Origin: RGIG4576 sp964606575 | GTDB taxonomy: Bacteria; Bacteroidota; Bacteroidia; Bacteroidales; Muribaculaceae | Length of the DNA: 21,275 nt | Assembly: GCA_964606575.1 (NCBI GenBank) | Contig: CAZSHA010000038.1 | Coordinates: 1 to 21,275 of the forward strand | Direction: 5' to 3' | Part shown: one piece after another, positions 7,694 through 15,818 of the stretch | Layout: each line of letters opens with the position of its first letter | How positions within the stretch are numbered: the first letter of the stretch is position 1 | Position numbers and translations under genes: made by a program | The notes under the pieces: model-generated | Told to the model about the DNA's origin: nothing | Databases searched by the model: none | What the model saw: only the letters and a program-made list of their open reading frames with translations

Positions 7694-7824
7694 ACTATGA
7701 GTCGGGAGTTGCGTGTTAGAAGTTGGGTTAATTTATGTGAATCGTTGAAATATATCAAATAACTAGCAATATTAGAATAGCGTTATACCGCTGTACGAAA
7801 TAAAATTAAACAACTTCTGAATAA

Positions 7825-7856
7825 ATTGTCTTTTTGGTATAAAGGCTGTATCTTTG
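7825..7856 (+). promoter_or_regulatory. promoter of the acyl-CoA ligase gene (and probably prfB-argB)
   Basis: TATCTTTG at 7849-7856 is a perfect TAnnTTTG -7 box. ATTG at 7825-7828 stands 20 nt upstream as a weak -33 element. Transcription would start near 7863, leaving a leader of about 15 nt before the ATG at 7879. Because the next gaps are short, this promoter may also serve prfB and argB. Confidence 0.65.
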
Positions 7857-7878
7857 TACTCGAATAGAAAGAGATATT

Positions 7879-9690
7879 ATGGCAAATAAGCTAGTAGAAT
7901 TGGTAGACATCCAGTGCAATCGTAAAGGAGATAAGGAAGTTTACCGCCAGAAAGATAATGTTAGCGGCGAATGGAAAGTGACCACGTGGAATGAGTTCCG
8001 TAAAGGCATTTGCAAAGCCGCATACGCTTTAGAAACATTAGGAATTGATGTGCAGGAGAATGTTGGCGTGTTCTCGTCTAACACCTATCATATTTTCAAG
8101 ACCGATTATGGCTTGTTCTATAATCGTGCCGTGCCTGTGCATATCTATGCTACGAGTTCGCAAGATGAGGTGAGATATATAGTTGAGGATGCTAGCATAA
8201 GCGTGCTTTTTGTAGGCGACCAGCAACAATATGACGTAGCTCGCCGAGTGCAGAAACAGAATCCTAACCTTAAACAACTAATCACTTATAAGGAGTCGAT
8301 AAAACTTGATTGCGATGATGACACCACAATGCGATGGGACGATTTCTTGTCATTGGGTGATGCTTCTAGCAAGGCTTGCCGTGAAGCGGTGGACCGACGT
8401 AAAGAAGCAGGTGTTGATAGCGATTTGGCTTTTCTGATATACACTTCGGGTACTACTGGCGTGTCGAAAGGCGTGATGCTGGCGCATAGCAATATGGACG
8501 AGGCTATGGAGCGGCATCTAGAGCGCCTTGACAGGCAGGTGTGTGAAGACCAGTTGTCAATGTGTTTTTTGCCGTTGTCGCATGTGTTTGAGTGTGCTTG
8601 GTGCTATTTCTGTTTGACAAAGGGAATACGTATAGCCATCAACGAGAACACCAAAGAGATTCAAGACACGTTGAAAGAGGTTAAGCCCGATTTGATGTGC
8701 AGTGTACCGCGTTTCTGGGAGAAAGTGTATACTGGTGTACTTAACAAGTTTGATGCGATGGGGTGGATTGGAAAAGTTCTTCTGCATCGTGCTGTTAAGA
8801 TTGGTCGTTTACGTAATCTTCATTATCGTCGAAAAGACAAGAAAGCCACCTTATATGTCGATTTGCAATACCGCTTTTTCGATAAAGTTGTGTTTAAGGC
8901 AATCAGAAAGGCTATCGGTATGGAAAACGGCAAGTTCTTCCCTACTGCAGGGGCACCGTTAAGCGAGAATATCGTGCGTTTCTTGCACTGTTGCGGCATC
9001 AACATCGTTATGGGGTACGGTTTGTCCGAAACCACAGCCACGGTCACATGTTTCCCTCGCAAGAATTTCAAGATAGGTTCGGCTGGAACTAATCTTCCTG
9101 GTGTCCAAGTCAAGATAGGCGAGAATAATGAGATTCTAGTGAAAGGAAAAACCGTGATGAAGGGATATTACAACAAGCCAGAGGAAACCTCAGCAGTATT
9201 TACTGCCGATGGTTGGTTCCGCACTGGCGATGCTGGTTACATCAATGAGGATGGCTCATTGGTGATAACAGAGCGTATCAAGGACTTGTATAAGACTTCT
9301 AATGGCAAATATATTGCCCCTCAAGCACTGGAAAGCGTGTTGAGCGAGGATCAGTACATCGAGCAAGTTGCTGTGATAGGCGACCAGCGTAAATATGTCA
9401 CCGCTATTATAATTCCAGCCTTTGAAGCGTTGAAGGAATTTGCCGAGAAAAAGAAAATCCAGTACAAGAACGTTGAGGAGTTGGTAAAGAACAGCGAGGT
9501 GGTGAAGATGTTGTCAGAGCGTATTGACGAGTTGCAAAAAGATTTCGCCTCATGGCAACAAATAAAGAAATTCACCGTTTTACCTAAAGCTTTCAGTATG
9601 GAAACAGGAGAGCTTACTAATACGCTGAAGGTTCGCCGCTCTATTATCAATAAGCTATACAAGAAAGAAATAGAGGCGATGTACTCTTAA
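7879..9690 (+). CDS. long-chain fatty acid--CoA ligase (AMP-forming)
   Basis: A 603-aa member of the ANL adenylate-forming superfamily, of the COG1022/FAA1-like long-chain acyl-CoA synthetase type common in Bacteroidetes. It would activate fatty acids to acyl-AMP and then acyl-CoA at the inner membrane. The ATP-binding P-loop YTSGTTGVSKGVML is near residues 189-202, the adenine motif GYGLSETTATVT near 378-389, GWFRTGDAGY near 445-454, and the hinge ERIKDLYKTSNGKYI near 464-478. The C-terminal catalytic lysine is probably in GELTNTLKVRR near the end. The ATG at 7879 is supported by the promoter just upstream. Many orthologues are about this length, so it appears intact. Chain-length preference cannot be judged. 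prfB starts 34 nt downstream. Confidence 0.9.
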   Translation: MANKLVELVDIQCNRKGDKEVYRQKDNVSGEWKVTTWNEFRKGICKAAYALETLGIDVQENVGVFSSNTYHIFKTDYGLFYNRAVPVHIYATSSQDEVRYIVEDASISVLFVGDQQQYDVARRVQKQNPNLKQLITYKESIKLDCDDDTTMRWDDFLSLGDASSKACREAVDRRKEAGVDSDLAFLIYTSGTTGVSKGVMLAHSNMDEAMERHLERLDRQVCEDQLSMCFLPLSHVFECAWCYFCLTKGIRIAINENTKEIQDTLKEVKPDLMCSVPRFWEKVYTGVLNKFDAMGWIGKVLLHRAVKIGRLRNLHYRRKDKKATLYVDLQYRFFDKVVFKAIRKAIGMENGKFFPTAGAPLSENIVRFLHCCGINIVMGYGLSETTATVTCFPRKNFKIGSAGTNLPGVQVKIGENNEILVKGKTVMKGYYNKPEETSAVFTADGWFRTGDAGYINEDGSLVITERIKDLYKTSNGKYIAPQALESVLSEDQYIEQVAVIGDQRKYVTAIIIPAFEALKEFAEKKKIQYKNVEELVKNSEVVKMLSERIDELQKDFASWQQIKKFTVLPKAFSMETGELTNTLKVRRSIINKLYKKEIEAMYS

Positions 9691-9724
9691 TTATCTGGAA
9701 ATTATATAATAAGAAATATAGAAA

Positions 9725-10838
9725 ATGATTACACAAGAACAATTAAAAGAGACACAAGAACGCCGGGATGCGTTGAGGAGGTATCTTTGACATCGATAGT
9801 AAGAGAATAGAGGTCGAAGAAGAAGAATTGAGAACACATGTGCCTGATTTTTGGAATGACCAGAAGGCGGCAGAGGCTCAAATGAAGAAGGTTAAGACGT
9901 TACGCTTTTGGATTGAGGGCTATGAGGAAGTTGACAAGATTGTCAATGAGTTGGAACTGGCTTTTGATTTCGTAAAAGAGGAACTGATGACCGAAGACGA
10001 GCTTGACCAGCTATATATCCAGACTATAAGCAAGATAGAAGGGTTGGAATTGCGTAATATGCTGCGTCAAGAAGAAGACAAGATGAGCGTGGTGCTACGC
10101 ATCAATTCAGGTGCTGGAGGAACAGAGAGCCAAGATTGGGCTTCTATGCTCATGCGTATGTACTTGCGTTGGAGCGAGCGTAATAATTACAAGACGACGA
10201 TTTCGCAATTGTTGGAAGCCGACGATGCTGGCATCAAGTCGGTCACTATAAAAATAGAAGGCGATTTCGCTTATGGATATTTAAAGAGCGAGAACGGTGT
10301 GCATCGTTTGGTGCGCGTGTCGCCATATAATGCGCAGGGCAAGCGTATGACATCGTTTGCATCGGTGTTCGTTACGCCGCTTGTCGATGATACTATAGAA
10401 GTTAACATCGAGCAGGCTCGCATCTCATGGGACACATTCCGAAGTGGCGGTGCTGGCGGTCAGAACGTCAACAAGGTTGAGTCGGGAGTGCGGTTGCGTT
10501 ATCAGTTTAAAGACCCGTATACCGGTGAGGAAGAGGAAATCTTGATTGAGAACACCGAAACTCGTGACCAGCCAAAGAACCGTGAGAATGCTTTAAGGCA
10601 CTTGCGTTCAATCTTGTATGAGAAAGAGATGCAGCATCGCCGTGCAGAGCAACGCAAGGTGGAAGACAGCAAGATGAAGATTGAGTGGGGTTCTCAAATA
10701 CGCAGTTACGTCTTCGACGACCGTCGTGTGAAAGACCACCGCACAAATTATCAGACATCTGATGTTGGTGGTGTGATGGACGGAGATATTGACGATTTCA
10801 TCAAGGCTTATTTAATGGAATTTGCTGGCAATGAGTAA
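9725..10838 (+). CDS. prfB: peptide chain release factor 2, programmed +1 frameshift
   Basis: RF2 decodes UGA and UAA stop codons. The first frame starts at ATG 9725 (MITQEQLKETQERR) and reaches an in-frame TGA at 9788-9790 after 21 codons. A +1 slip on CTT (9785-9787) continues as GAC ATC GAT and onward to the TAA at 10836, giving about 370 aa, close to E. coli RF2 (365). The frameshift site has the classical parts: AGGAGG (9776-9781), TAT spacer, CTT, TGA, C. In the product the catalytic GGQ lies at about 244-246, and the stop-recognition tripeptide reads SPY (about 199-201) instead of the E. coli SPF. Expression is autoregulated: low RF2 slows termination at the UGA and favours the shift. 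This is not a pseudogene. Confidence 0.97.
9776..9791 (+). promoter_or_regulatory. prfB +1 recoding signal
   Basis: AGGAGG, three spacer bases TAT, slippery CTT, stop TGA and a following C reproduce the E. coli prfB geometry, with AGGAGG in place of AGGGGG. The internal Shine-Dalgarno-like element pairs with 16S rRNA in the elongating ribosome, and the C after TGA weakens termination. Genes in this window generally lack Shine-Dalgarno sequences, so its retention here is notable. Confidence 0.95.
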
Positions 10839-10854
10839 TAACACGGCTACGCTT

Positions 10855-11625
10855 ATGGAAAAGATAACAGTTGTAAAGGTTGGCGGCAAGATAGTTGAGG
10901 ATGCAGAGTCCTTGAATGCTCTGTTGACCGATTTCAAGGCTATAGAGGGTAATAAGATTCTTGTGCATGGCGGAGGGCGTTCGGCAACCAAGTTGGCTGA
11001 ACGTTTAGGCATCGAAACCAAGATGGTCGACGGTCGTCGCATCACCGATGATGCTATGCTGGAAGTGGTGACTATGGTTTATGGCGGATTGGTTAACAAA
11101 CGTATCGTTGCCGAGTTGCAAGCTCGTGGCATCAATGCGTTGGGAATGACAGGTGCCGACATGAATATATTGTTGAGCGAGAAACGCCCGGTGCAGACTG
11201 TCGATTACGGTTGGGTAGGTGATGTGAAGCGTGCCAATGGCGGTGCATTAGCTAAGCTGATAGGCGAGGGTGTTGTTCCTGTCGTAGCACCGTTGACCCA
11301 TGACGGCAAAGGTCATATACTTAACACCAATGCCGATACTATGGCTGGAGAAACAGCTAAGGCTCTTGCTGAGTATTATGATGTGACTCTGGTTTATTGC
11401 TTCGAGAAGGAGGGAGTGTTGCGTGATGAGAATGACGATACTAGCGTTATCCCTGTTATCGACTGTGATTTGTACGCTTCGCTGAAAGCGGAAGGCATTG
11501 TCGTGGGTGGAATGATTCCAAAGCTAGATAATTCATTCGCTACGCTTGATGCTGGCGTGAAAGAAGTGATTATTACCAAAGCATCCAATCTCTGCGACCT
11601 TTCACTAGGCACGCATGTGAGATAA
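10855..11625 (+). CDS. argB: N-acetylglutamate/N-succinylglutamate kinase
   Basis: An amino-acid kinase family enzyme that phosphorylates the gamma-carboxyl of an N-acylated glutamate, the second step of arginine synthesis. From the chosen start (MEKITVVKVGGKIVED, 256 aa) it shows VGGK (9-12), the HGGG oxyanion motif (38-41), GLVNKRI, GMTGADMNI, the nucleotide-site stretch HILNTNADTMAGETAKAL and the C-terminal GGMIPKLDNSF. An ATG at 10831 overlaps the prfB stop by 8 nt and would add 8 residues; I prefer 10855 because the first beta-strand then begins at once, as is usual in the family, but overlap-coupled initiation at 10831 is possible. In B. fragilis this pathway uses N-succinyl intermediates, so the acyl group may be succinyl. 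It is co-directional with prfB and followed by a strong terminator. Confidence 0.92.
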   Translation: MEKITVVKVGGKIVEDAESLNALLTDFKAIEGNKILVHGGGRSATKLAERLGIETKMVDGRRITDDAMLEVVTMVYGGLVNKRIVAELQARGINALGMTGADMNILLSEKRPVQTVDYGWVGDVKRANGGALAKLIGEGVVPVVAPLTHDGKGHILNTNADTMAGETAKALAEYYDVTLVYCFEKEGVLRDENDDTSVIPVIDCDLYASLKAEGIVVGGMIPKLDNSFATLDAGVKEVIITKASNLCDLSLGTHVR

Positions 11626-11649
11626 AGTATAAGACGTAGCGACATGAAA

Positions 11650-11687
11650 AAATAAAGCTCATCAGCGTTTGCTGGTGAGCTTTATTT
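11650..11687. terminator. strong bidirectional terminator between argB and the secreted glycosidase gene
   Basis: Arms AAATAAAGCTCATCAGC (11650-11666) and GCTGGTGAGCTTTATTT (11671-11687) form a 17-bp stem with one G-T pair and a GTTT loop. It lies 24 nt after argB and 19 nt beyond the end of the convergent minus-strand gene. A-rich and T-rich flanks on the two sides suit termination in both directions. Confidence 0.8.
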
Positions 11688-11706
11688 GGTTTGTGGTGGT
11701 CGCTAT

Positions 11707-14700
11707 TTATTTGCAAACCACCTTAGTTGTCTTGTTGCCTTGCTTCTTTATATAGATGCCGTTTTTCAAATTTTCTGCATTCACTTTTATACCTTGCAAG
11801 TTGTAGTATTCTATAGGAGTATTAGCTTCAACACCAATTTCATCTATACCAGTGGCTTTGTCTATAGAGAACGAGTACATAGCGGCTACCTGTCCTGGCA
11901 CGTATTGGTAAAGTTTCATTTCGGTAGAACTGGTTGGCTCAGCGATGATCACATTAGCGTTAGGAGCACTTGCCGCTGTATCCCATATAGCGCTGTGGCT
12001 TGCCACAACAGTGTTTTCATCAATATTCACTATTTGGAAACCGTCGCAATAGCTTTTACCAATAGGTTCAACAGCGTATAGCGTGTTGTCGAGTGTGAAT
12101 AGTGTGCCACCTTGTGTGGTAGTGATGCCGTTGTTGTCGTATGCCACAAATTCAGTGCCGTTAGAATGGTAGAAGTGTTTCAAATCTCTATCTCTTACGG
12201 CTATATCATCGCTAGTTATGTCGCTGGTAAGTGGCAATGCTATAGTTCTTGCATCGGCAGTTATGCCAACGTCAATTTTTGTAGCCGAAACTTGTTCGCC
12301 GTTAGCTATAATAATCTTAGCCACAGATGTAGCGTTATTAGGAATCACGTAGATAGCACCACCAGTAGATGACATGATGTCGCCTATCGCATCTCCCATA
12401 AATATCATAGATGCTGCAGATATACCTTCTGGCAACGTTACGCTTAGGTCTTGGAATGCGTTACCCCCGGCTGGAAGCACTTTATATGAGGTTGCCGCTT
12501 CCGACCATTGTGTTGTGGATAGTATTATGTTGCCTGCATCATCGCTGGCTAAAGCTGTTCCAGGGGTTGAAGATAAGCCGGTGTCGGTCAATCCGCTTTC
12601 AGTCCAGTAGTAAAGTTTAGAGTTTGCGTGATCGTTGACGTAAATCTTGCCGTCGTGAGCAGTCGCCCAGCGTGATTGTGCTTCTGCCACAAGGTGTCCG
12701 CCAGTCTTAACCCAGCTTTGAGAGAACTTGTAGCCTTCGCTCACTGTGTTAAGGTCGCTTGAATTCTTGTTTTCAGCCGATAGTGCCACGTTCACAGTGG
12801 TTGCGTTAGGTGAACTTATACTCAAAGTGGCAGTGTGAGCCGCAACCTCGGTTGGATTATATGTTACGGTGATAGTGCCACTAGCTGCCGCTTGAGCGAT
12901 AGAAGAAGCCGAAATGCTGAATTGGTCGGCGTTATCACCAGATAGTGCAAGCGTGATGTCACCTTCCAAGTTTGTACCAGAAATTGTCAAACTCTTATCT
13001 GAAGTCGAGTTGTCCACCGCATTAAGCGATACGGTTGAAACATCTCCATCTGAAAGCACAGGTATTGTTATCTCAGGTATTGATGTAGTATAATAAGCGA
13101 CTCCTTGACCTTGAACGCACACCCATAGGTCTAGGGCGTTATCGCTGTCGTGCGTAGATTGGCAAATTGAAGATACACGTTGAGTGTTGTTAGCTGTACC
13201 TAAACCAGCCGCAGGTACTAGCAGTTCATAGCTTGTTGCCGCATCCATTCCGCTTGTCACGTCAATTAGAGCTAATGCTCCGTTACCCATAGCATTTGTA
13301 GTGCCGTCAACAGTTGAAGTAAGGTAAGTGGTTGCAGCTGCATAGCTCTTGCCTCCGAAGTCGAATAGGTTTAAAGCTGTACCGTATTTGCTGACGATAG
13401 AAGAATTCATTTGCTTTTGCAATATTCCTTCAGCACTGAATAGGGCAGGCACATTATCCTTAGAATCTAGCCAGAATGTGCCGTCGCTGTTGTAGACGAT
13501 AGAAGCCGAGCCACGACCGTCGCCACCGTTGAATGTGCTAGTTCCGCTTGTCAAGTTGATGACTGTTGCAGTTTGGCTCACTGTTCCGTTAGTTATAGCA
13601 TAATAAAGAACCTTGCTTGTGCCTTGGTTGGTGAACCATAGACGACCGTTGGTCAAGTTTCCGCTTACCGACATTGTCGCGCCGGTGATTTCGCTGTCGT
13701 GAGTCGCATCAGTCACTATTTTTTCAGGTTTTGCGGTGTCGCTATCCCATTTGTATACATATAGTGTTTGAGTTTCAGTGTCTGTAACGTTTGCGATGTT
13801 AGAAGCAAGAAGTTTGCCGTCTAGAACCGCAAGGCTTGAAAGCGGGAATAGAGTAGATTCAATGCCTTCAACGCTAAGAGTGCCTATGTTGTTGCCTGTA
13901 TAGGCGTTGATAATAGAAATCGTAGGAGTTGCATTAGCTACCGATTGCAACACGTATAGTTTGCCGTCGTTATAAGCAATAGAGCGTATGTTGCTGTTGC
14001 TTAAGTATGAAGGTATACCGCCAGTTGCGTTAGTTGAGTGATTCCATCCCTCGGTTAACGCTACTGTGGTAGTGTTAGAACCGTTTAATGTGACGGTTTT
14101 TGATGCGGCGTTAGTAGATGAAACTGTTAAAGTAGCTGTGTGCGAGCCGGTTGATGTAGGCACGTAAGTCACGGTGATAGTACCGCTAGCCGCTGTTTGA
14201 GCGATAGAAGAAGCCGAAATGCTGAATTGGTCGGCATTAGTGCCAGATAGTGCTAGTGTGATGTCACCTTCCAAATCGCTACCAGTTACTGTTATGCTTT
14301 GCGTTGTGGCTGTGTTGTTTGTTGTTGTGAATGATAGTGAGCTAGCGCTAGTAGACAAAGTAGGAGTTGCCACCTCTTTTTCTACGATAAATAAAGCATC
14401 ATTTACATAACGTATTCCGTTTCCTGAATTATTGGTATTGGCATCATTTGAAAGCCCATCTACGTTATTCCAAAATTGGGAAGATCCTCCGCCATCGAAG
14501 TTGAGGGCATCACTACACCCGAGAGCCTTCATGATGTCGGCTAGTTGTTTGCCGTTGCATCCATTGCTATATCCGCTGTTACGACCGTCAACAACGCACA
14601 TCACAAGTTTGGTCTTATCGGCATTGTAGCCCACTGCTGTACGAGGAGCATCATATGATATATCACCACTGGTGACTGTATAGCTAGATGCAGTTACTCC

Positions 14701-15660
14701 GTTGCAAAGAATCATCATAGATCCTCCGACAGCATTATGAATTTGAATACCGTTTTGAGGTATGCCATTATTTTCATTGTCGGTATAAAGCCCCACCGTA
14801 CCATCATATTCGGTAAGTTGGATTCTAGTATATACGGTGATTTGATCTCCTACGTTACAATTGCTGACAAATGTTCCTGGTGTTCCTTTACCAAAAAGAA
14901 CTATACCGTCAGAAGGGATGGTAACGCTACCTGAAGATGGTGTAGAAACTACTTCGTAGGTTTGATATTTTCCTGGAGCCAGTAGAGCGTTGTTTACAGG
15001 TTTTAATTGTACGGCATAACCGCCAACTGATGCGTTGCCAGAACTGGTTGAACCGTATTGAGTAGTGTATATGATTATTTGATTATCAACTCCACAATCT
15101 GTGGCATTGGCTGATGTCGTATTTATTGCCGCTGCACTGCAATATACTTCTGTACTTGTGCTTGAGTTGTACAGCCAACATGTATGTGACGTCAGTTTAC
15201 CTATATATGGAGTATTGTTTTGGTCTATGGCAATAGCTGAAAAACCGTCACCAGTGAAACACTTTTGTGCCATACCGTCTTTAATGATAGTTCCACTTGG
15301 TCCGCTTGAGGAGAAGAAGTCTGCGTTAACTCCGGCTATAGCTGTTATACCTGTAGTTGCAGTTGATGCATTGATGTTGTTACCCATTGTACCTACGGTT
15401 GCTGTAGTGGAAAGTTTGCTTCCGCCTTGTACCGCCTTAATTGCTACATTAGGATTAGTGAGGTCAGTGATGGAATAAAATATACGCAAATTATCGCCAT
15501 CAGAGCCAGCCAAGTGTGCTGTTTTAAAAGTTGTTGAAGTTCCTAATGTTTTTGTTGATGTTGTTGTCACGGAGTAAGATACGCCTTGTATAGACCATGT
15601 TTCGGCAAATACAGAGAGTCCTGTGACAATTGAGATAAACGTTAATATTAACTTTTTCAT
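11707..15660 (-). CDS. large secreted phosphodiester glycosidase-type (NAGPA) multidomain protein
   Basis: A 1317-aa exported protein. A signal peptide MKKLILTFISIVTGLSVFA precedes ETWSIQG. Residues about 25-428 resemble the phosphodiester glycosidase (NAGPA) domain: GVNADFF near 110-117 and NFDGGGSSQFW near 387-397 are its signatures, known from the human enzyme that uncovers mannose-6-phosphate by removing GlcNAc. Two near-identical Ig-like modules follow at about 431-530 and 863-963, containing GDITLALSG and ADQFSISASSIAQ. Each is followed by a roughly 300-residue region rich in short repeats of the YVLQS, GKLL and WFTNQG kind, possibly beta-propellers. The last 49 residues (IEYYNLQGIKV, GIYIKKQGNK) look like a Por/T9SS-type C-terminal sorting tail. 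It probably acts at the cell surface on a phosphodiester-linked glycan. It is a single-gene unit with its own promoter and terminator; the substrate is unknown. Confidence 0.82.
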   Translation of the reverse strand: MKKLILTFISIVTGLSVFAETWSIQGVSYSVTTTSTKTLGTSTTFKTAHLAGSDGDNLRIFYSITDLTNPNVAIKAVQGGSKLSTTATVGTMGNNINASTATTGITAIAGVNADFFSSSGPSGTIIKDGMAQKCFTGDGFSAIAIDQNNTPYIGKLTSHTCWLYNSSTSTEVYCSAAAINTTSANATDCGVDNQIIIYTTQYGSTSSGNASVGGYAVQLKPVNNALLAPGKYQTYEVVSTPSSGSVTIPSDGIVLFGKGTPGTFVSNCNVGDQITVYTRIQLTEYDGTVGLYTDNENNGIPQNGIQIHNAVGGSMMILCNGVTASSYTVTSGDISYDAPRTAVGYNADKTKLVMCVVDGRNSGYSNGCNGKQLADIMKALGCSDALNFDGGGSSQFWNNVDGLSNDANTNNSGNGIRYVNDALFIVEKEVATPTLSTSASSLSFTTTNNTATTQSITVTGSDLEGDITLALSGTNADQFSISASSIAQTAASGTITVTYVPTSTGSHTATLTVSSTNAASKTVTLNGSNTTTVALTEGWNHSTNATGGIPSYLSNSNIRSIAYNDGKLYVLQSVANATPTISIINAYTGNNIGTLSVEGIESTLFPLSSLAVLDGKLLASNIANVTDTETQTLYVYKWDSDTAKPEKIVTDATHDSEITGATMSVSGNLTNGRLWFTNQGTSKVLYYAITNGTVSQTATVINLTSGTSTFNGGDGRGSASIVYNSDGTFWLDSKDNVPALFSAEGILQKQMNSSIVSKYGTALNLFDFGGKSYAAATTYLTSTVDGTTNAMGNGALALIDVTSGMDAATSYELLVPAAGLGTANNTQRVSSICQSTHDSDNALDLWVCVQGQGVAYYTTSIPEITIPVLSDGDVSTVSLNAVDNSTSDKSLTISGTNLEGDITLALSGDNADQFSISASSIAQAAASGTITVTYNPTEVAAHTATLSISSPNATTVNVALSAENKNSSDLNTVSEGYKFSQSWVKTGGHLVAEAQSRWATAHDGKIYVNDHANSKLYYWTESGLTDTGLSSTPGTALASDDAGNIILSTTQWSEAATSYKVLPAGGNAFQDLSVTLPEGISAASMIFMGDAIGDIMSSTGGAIYVIPNNATSVAKIIIANGEQVSATKIDVGITADARTIALPLTSDITSDDIAVRDRDLKHFYHSNGTEFVAYDNNGITTTQGGTLFTLDNTLYAVEPIGKSYCDGFQIVNIDENTVVASHSAIWDTAASAPNANVIIAEPTSSTEMKLYQYVPGQVAAMYSFSIDKATGIDEIGVEANTPIEYYNLQGIKVNAENLKNGIYIKKQGNKTTKVVCK
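12866..12980. repeat. direct repeat copy A inside the secreted glycosidase gene
   Basis: This 115-nt segment matches 14171-14285 without gaps and with few differences, including a 39-nt identical block at 12892-12930. It encodes the core of the second Ig-like module. The offset is 1305 nt, exactly 435 codons, so recombination between copies would keep the frame. Confidence 0.85.
14171..14285. repeat. direct repeat copy B inside the secreted glycosidase gene
   Basis: Partner of 12866-12980, with the 39-nt identical block at 14197-14235. It encodes the core of the first Ig-like module. High DNA identity, including at synonymous sites, suggests a recent duplication or gene conversion. Confidence 0.85.
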
Positions 15661-15691
15661 TTTAGATAGTTGTTGATTAAAATTTTGTGTG

Positions 15692-15699
15692 CAAAATTA
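15692..15699 (-). promoter_or_regulatory. -7 box for the secreted glycosidase gene
   Basis: On the minus strand this reads TAATTTTG, fitting TAnnTTTG, 31 nt before the start codon. No clear -33 TTTG is found at the normal distance, so this is a moderate prediction. Confidence 0.45.
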
Positions 15700-15752
15700 G
15701 TTATAATTGTTGAATAAGCCTAAATACAATGGCTGATATTCTGTTGACTGTA

Positions 15753-15793
15753 AGCAAAAAAGCAATGAACCTTAGGTGGTGGCTCATTGCTTT
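15753..15793 (-). terminator. intrinsic terminator of asd
   Basis: AAAGCAATGAACC (15759-15771) pairs with GGCTCATTGCTTT (15781-15793), 13 positions with one mismatch. Read on the minus strand, the stem is followed by a run of T (the A-run at 15755-15760), giving a standard intrinsic terminator about 25 nt after the asd stop codon. Confidence 0.75.
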
Positions 15794-15818
15794 CGTCAAT
15801 ATGAGGTGAATTGGATAT

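Noticed and set aside
7622..7878. tRNA or other structured RNA gene in the divergent spacer
   Set aside because: No cloverleaf or known RNA motif could be found; the spacer is explained by two promoters, a palindrome and an AT-rich shared element.
9725..9790. prfB as a pseudogene because of the in-frame TGA
   Set aside because: The TGA is the programmed frameshift site with all conserved elements, and both frames encode RF2 sequence.
10822..10830. TTG start for argB at 10822
   Set aside because: Better ATG codons exist at 10831 and 10855, and the conserved protein begins at 10855.
11686..12081. 131-codon open frame on the plus strand
   Set aside because: It is antisense to the C-terminus of the secreted glycosidase and overlaps the terminator; no protein features are seen.
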